A DNA stretch of 64,000 bases from Mycoplasma sp. CAG:956. Its GTDB lineage: Bacteria > Bacillota_I > Bacilli_A > RF39 > UBA660. The notes below the pieces were generated by a model. That model was not told the DNA's origin and did not search any database. It saw only the letters and a list, made by a program, of their open reading frames with translations. Below are positions 60,934 to 64,000 of the stretch, one piece after another (within the stretch, counting starts at the first letter, position 1; every line of letters starts with the position of its first letter). A program made the position numbers and the translations under genes. The stretch spans positions 1 to 64,000 of the forward strand of contig HF993110.1 of the NCBI GenBank assembly GCA_000433475.1, written 5' to 3'.

Positions 60934-61596
60934 ATGAAAAAAAGAAGAAGATTAAGAAAATATGTTATCCCAACAATATGCCTGATGTTAGTATGTACAA
61001 TCTTATTTAGTAGTTATAAAATGTATCAAATTTTAACTGCTGGTGTTCCAATAATTGATCCAAGTCCCAAGGATACTACTAGTGAAGTAAACAATAGTCA
61101 AAATGATACTAATATAACCCCAACAGTTAGTGTTTCAAAAACTATCATAAGACCTTATACTAGTACTGATGTCAGTGCCACTATACCATATTATAATATT
61201 GATGGCACAAACGATGAACAAGCTGCTGCCCTAATTTACTACGAAGGCATTTATATGCAAAATACTGGTGTTCTATATACTTCCAATAATACTTTTGATG
61301 TTGTATCAATATTAGATGGTACAGTAAAAAATATTAAAGAAGATAGTTTAATGGGTAATATCGTTGAAATTGAACACACTAATAATTTAACAACTGTTTA
61401 TCAAAGTTTAGGTGAAGTTAAAGTAAAAGTTGGTGATAAAGTAAAACAAGGCGATATAATTGCTACTAGTGGTCAAAATAAAATAGCAACCGATACAAGT
61501 AATGCTCTTCATTTTGAAGTATTCTATAAAGGCGAAGTTTTTAATCCTGAAGAATTCTACTTACTAGATTACAATGAAGTAATGAGCAATGACTAA
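60934..61596 (+). CDS. spoIIQ: SpoIIQ-like M23-fold sporulation protein
   Basis: This 220-residue protein has a basic N-terminus and one membrane helix (VIPTICLMLVCTILFSSYKMY) and then a LytM/M23 domain with VSILDGTVKNIKEDSLMGNIVEIEH, VKVGDKVKQGDIIATSG and NALHFEVFYKGEVFNPEEF. The first His of the usual H-x-H is replaced (ALHFEV), and no H-x-x-x-D is visible, so it is probably catalytically inactive like B. subtilis SpoIIQ. That protein links forespore and mother-cell membranes through SpoIIIAH. Location after spoIID supports the name. Confidence 0.85.
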   Translation: MKKRRRLRKYVIPTICLMLVCTILFSSYKMYQILTAGVPIIDPSPKDTTSEVNNSQNDTNITPTVSVSKTIIRPYTSTDVSATIPYYNIDGTNDEQAAALIYYEGIYMQNTGVLYTSNNTFDVVSILDGTVKNIKEDSLMGNIVEIEHTNNLTTVYQSLGEVKVKVGDKVKQGDIIATSGQNKIATDTSNALHFEVFYKGEVFNPEEFYLLDYNEVMSND

Positions 61597-62110
61597 GTTA
61601 ATTATCTATATTAATGATAATGAAATTCAAATTATCAAAGATAAAATAATTACTTTTACTTCTTCTAGTATAAGTGATAGTAATATTAAAGAAGAAAATC
61701 TATTTCTAAAAGAATTTAAAAAATTTCTAAAAGATAATAAGTTAATATCTTCAATAATTTATTACCCTATTAATATTTATTTAAATTATCAGGTATTACC
61801 TAAGGATATAGTTTATTATAATTACTTGTTTGATAAACTAAATCTTACTTTAAATAAAGTATTATGTATAAATGATTTACTAGATAAAGATAAAAAATAT
61901 TTACTTTATAATAATAATTCTCTATATTATATAGATAACAATATTACTTATAATATAGATACAAATGGTTTAAATTATTATATAAACAATATTCCTAAAT
62001 TATATATCTTCGGTAACAAAGAATTTAAAGATTCCAATAAACACATTATATTCAGTAATTACTCTACTTATATTGCTTGTTTAATAAAAAATTCACAAGA
62101 TAACTTGTGA
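61589..62110 (+). CDS. Hypothetical protein downstream of spoIIQ
   Basis: I do not recognise this 173-residue protein. It overlaps spoIIQ by 8 bp, so it is translated with it. It is rich in Tyr, Asn, Lys and Ile (NNNSLYYIDNNITYNIDTNGLNYY), has no signal or membrane segment and no visible motif. A sporulation role is only suggested by position. Confidence 0.6.
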   Translation: MTKLIIYINDNEIQIIKDKIITFTSSSISDSNIKEENLFLKEFKKFLKDNKLISSIIYYPINIYLNYQVLPKDIVYYNYLFDKLNLTLNKVLCINDLLDKDKKYLLYNNNSLYYIDNNITYNIDTNGLNYYINNIPKLYIFGNKEFKDSNKHIIFSNYSTYIACLIKNSQDNL

Positions 62111-62118
62111 ATTCTTTT
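62092..62118 (+). terminator. Terminator of the spoIIQ operon
   Basis: TTCACAAG (62092-62099) pairs with CTTGTGAA (62104-62111) around ATAA, followed by TTCTTTT. It overlaps the stop of the hypothetical gene. Confidence 0.75.
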
Positions 62119-62249
62119 ATTTTTAAATTAATTTCTATATAAAATATGATAATTACTAGTTTTAAAGGCTAATATATTAACATAATTTTTTATAATTTAC
62201 ATAAATTCTACTTGAAATAATTACTAAGCCCAACTATTAATTTAAAAAT

Positions 62250-62681
62250 TTAATCAATTACAAAATCATTTAAATAATCTTCACCCATAAAACTATATTT
62301 AGCCATAAACTTAGGTACATCTTTTTTACGGAAATCACTTACAATTTTGTATTGCTCCTTAGTAATAAGTTCTTTTTTATATAGACACTTATAAAATAAA
62401 TCTATACTATAAATACCACTTTCATAATTTCGAAGTGAAGTCCAAGTATATCTCGTCATAAAAACTTCTGGAAAATCTTTAAGAACTTTATATCCCTCAA
62501 TAGCAGGAACAATTTGTTCATCTTTAGTTAAATAAATATAGATATAAAAAGCAACATTAAAGCAATATTTACGAATAACTAGCGAATTTAACCGCCTTTT
62601 TCTTAAATAAGATTCATAGTACGTCATTAGCACATCATTCTTTTTTTTATTTTCTTTCAATCTTATTTTAAATTCATTCAT
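62250..62681 (-). CDS. Hypothetical protein
   Basis: I do not recognise this 143-residue protein. It is basic and helical (KKNDVLMTYYESYLRKRRLN, then FDFRKKDVPKFMAKYSF-like residues near the end) with no membrane segment or Cys cluster. AGGAGAG precedes ATG 62681, which I prefer to the longer frame at 62711. It is monocistronic, between the spoIIQ operon and the DUF3006-MBL pair. Confidence 0.55.
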   Translation of the reverse strand: MNEFKIRLKENKKKNDVLMTYYESYLRKRRLNSLVIRKYCFNVAFYIYIYLTKDEQIVPAIEGYKVLKDFPEVFMTRYTWTSLRNYESGIYSIDLFYKCLYKKELITKEQYKIVSDFRKKDVPKFMAKYSFMGEDYLNDFVID

Positions 62682-62769
62682 AAACTCTCCTATCACTTTC
62701 AATTTTATCAAAAAATAAAATCTTATACAATTAGGCGATACTATATTTTTACTATAAGATAAAAAAAAT

Positions 62770-63000
62770 TCACTCTCTAAACTGTGAATTTTTAAGTCTT
62801 TCTAATTTCTCTTTAAGCATATTTACTCTTTTGTTTTTAAGTTCATCATCTTTAATATATTTATTATTTTCTAAGACTAAAATATCATTTTCATAAATGT
62901 CAAAATCTATATCACTCTTATTTATATAAATGATTTCCCTAGTTTCTAAATTTTCTAATTTGATAATATCATCAATAATCTCATCAACACTATATTTCAT
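62770..63000 (-). CDS. DUF3006 protein
   Basis: This 76-residue protein has the DUF3006 pattern: a short beta domain around IIKLENLETREIIYINKSDIDFDIYENDILVLE and a helical charged end with KRVNMLKEKLERLKN. Such genes usually sit beside a secreted ComEC-like metallo-beta-lactamase, which here lies 2 bp upstream. The function is unknown. Confidence 0.75.
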   Translation of the reverse strand: MKYSVDEIIDDIIKLENLETREIIYINKSDIDFDIYENDILVLENNKYIKDDELKNKRVNMLKEKLERLKNSQFRE

Positions 63001-63002
63001 AA

Positions 63003-63902
63003 TTACCCGTTCGTTTCTGTTTTAAAATTTTCAAAAGTAATATCATTACCTTTTAAATGCATAAGAATAGTACCTTCTTCATCAGTTCGGTGAATAGTAA
63101 CATTGTATTTATTTAAAATATCTAGTGTTTTCTTAGTTGGATGTCCATATTTATTATCTTTACCAACCATTATAATTCCATATGCTGGATTTACTTTTTT
63201 TATAAAATCATCACTACTTGAATACCTTGAACCATGATGCCCTACTTTTAATACTTGACAATTAATATCTTTATTTAATAAATTTTCTTCGATATTACTT
63301 GAAGCATCTCCCATAAATAGTACACAAGTATTATTATAATTCATTTTTAAAACTAAAGATGTATCATTTAAATCACTAGTATCTGTACCAATACTTAAAA
63401 CTTCAAAATTAGTATTTTCTAGTGTAAACTTATCTCCAATTTTAGGGGTTTGAAAAATAACCTTATTCTTATCCAATGCATCTAGTACGTCTTCAAATGT
63501 TTTACTAGTACTAATTGCCTCAGGCATATAAAAATTATCGATTTTAAAATTATTGATGATATCATCCATACCACCAATATGGTCTTCATGAGCATGGGTT
63601 CCAACTACATATTTAAACTCATCTACATTTAATGATTGTAAATATTTAACTAAAAGTTTTCCATCAGCATTATTACCAGCATCTATCATCATATTACTAC
63701 TACCATCTTTTATATATATAGCATCCGCTTGACCAACATCAATAAAATACACCAAAACTTCATTATTATTATCAGCATTATTTTCATAACTACTTGAAGT
63801 ATTATCATAATTAGTTGTAAAATACCCAACTACTAAAACTAATAAACAAATTAAAGAATAAATTAATTTATTTAACTTTTTATTGCTTTTTATCTTTAAC
63901 AT
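63003..63902 (-). CDS. ComEC/Rec2-like extracellular metallo-beta-lactamase-fold hydrolase
   Basis: This 299-residue protein has an N-terminal membrane segment (LIYSLICLLVLVVGYFTT) followed by the MBL domain of ComEC type. YFIDVGQADAIYI and MIDAGNN come first, then the metal motif GTHAHEDHIGGMDD (about 104-117), LFMGDASSNIEENLL and LKVGHHGSRYSSSDDF. It lacks the ComEC channel. In ComEC the domain cuts the non-transported DNA strand; the isolated proteins are probably extracellular nucleases or phosphodiesterases. Confidence 0.9.
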   Translation of the reverse strand: MLKIKSNKKLNKLIYSLICLLVLVVGYFTTNYDNTSSSYENNADNNNEVLVYFIDVGQADAIYIKDGSSNMMIDAGNNADGKLLVKYLQSLNVDEFKYVVGTHAHEDHIGGMDDIINNFKIDNFYMPEAISTSKTFEDVLDALDKNKVIFQTPKIGDKFTLENTNFEVLSIGTDTSDLNDTSLVLKMNYNNTCVLFMGDASSNIEENLLNKDINCQVLKVGHHGSRYSSSDDFIKKVNPAYGIIMVGKDNKYGHPTKKTLDILNKYNVTIHRTDEEGTILMHLKGNDITFENFKTETNG

Positions 63903-64000
63903 AACTACCCTACTTTCCTAACTTATTTTATCAAAAAAATAAGAAATAACAAACCATAAATAGTTCTAAAAACGCATGTTTCCTTAAAAAAAACCATTTT

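Noticed and set aside
1..64000. Mycoplasma-type code with TGA as Trp
   Set aside because: TGA ends real genes, such as rnpA at 37651-37653, and Trp is encoded by TGG throughout.

Overview
This window is AT-rich and uses the standard bacterial code: Trp is TGG, and TGA is a real stop, for example at the rnpA end where it overlaps the yidC start (ATGA). Gene content and order match the replication-origin region of Bacillota, class Bacilli: rpmH-rnpA-yidC-khpB-mnmE-mnmG-rsmG-noc run one way and dnaA-dnaN-recF-gyrB-gyrA the other. Relatives of spoIIR, spoIID, spoIIQ, bofA and spoVT point to an endospore-forming lineage or one that recently was. The genus cannot be fixed from sequence alone; a gut-type Bacilli lineage is plausible.

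Layout. 0.1-4.6 kb (minus): rsmA, a GNAT acetyltransferase, a 3D-domain wall protein, tatD and metG behind a methionine T-box. 4.7-9.1 kb: an AAA/DUF4143 ATPase behind two palindromes, a SpoVT-like regulator with an orphan gene, and a FemX-type ligase. 9.1-13.5 kb: a diversity-generating retroelement (DGR) with avd, reverse transcriptase, two template cassettes in inverted orientation that each have a promoter and terminator, and a collapsed tandem array of membrane-anchored target genes. 13.5-17.3 kb: an aldehyde dehydrogenase and an unusual iron-alcohol-dehydrogenase/FIST fusion. 17.5-27.0 kb (minus): mfd, pth, trmN6, ricT, holB, bofA, recR, ebfC, dnaX, tadA and the small SRP RNA. Three perfect Noc-binding sites lie inside pth, holB and dnaX. 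27.1-27.6 kb: four perfect parS sites. 27.6-36.4 kb: gyrA, gyrB, recF, a comK-like gene, dnaN and dnaA. 36.4-37.1 kb: oriC with at least eleven perfect DnaA boxes. 37.1-44.7 kb (plus): ribosome and tRNA-modification genes and noc.

44.9-56.4 kb: a class A PBP, DUF1934, argS, rpoE, prfA, prmC, spoIIR (with an apparent ATA start), murA, a pssD/pssE pair and a transglutaminase-like protein. 56.5-57.6 kb: a strongly promoted, gene-free structured-RNA candidate directly upstream of a DUF21-like membrane protein, an arrangement that resembles OLE RNA with OapA. 57.8-64.0 kb: rpmE, an ATP-grasp-like protein, rpiB, DUF1146, spoIID, spoIIQ, a DUF3006 protein and a ComEC-like metallo-beta-lactamase.

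Themes. Origin biology is represented by oriC, parS, Noc and its sites. No ParA or ParB gene lies in the window, and this Noc lacks the usual N-terminal membrane helix. The DGR is the main accessory system: its template 2 is Asn-codon rich and matches the variable repeat at both ends and the centre. Non-adenine mismatches show that the present VR was not copied from that template. The OLE-like locus is the second unusual system.
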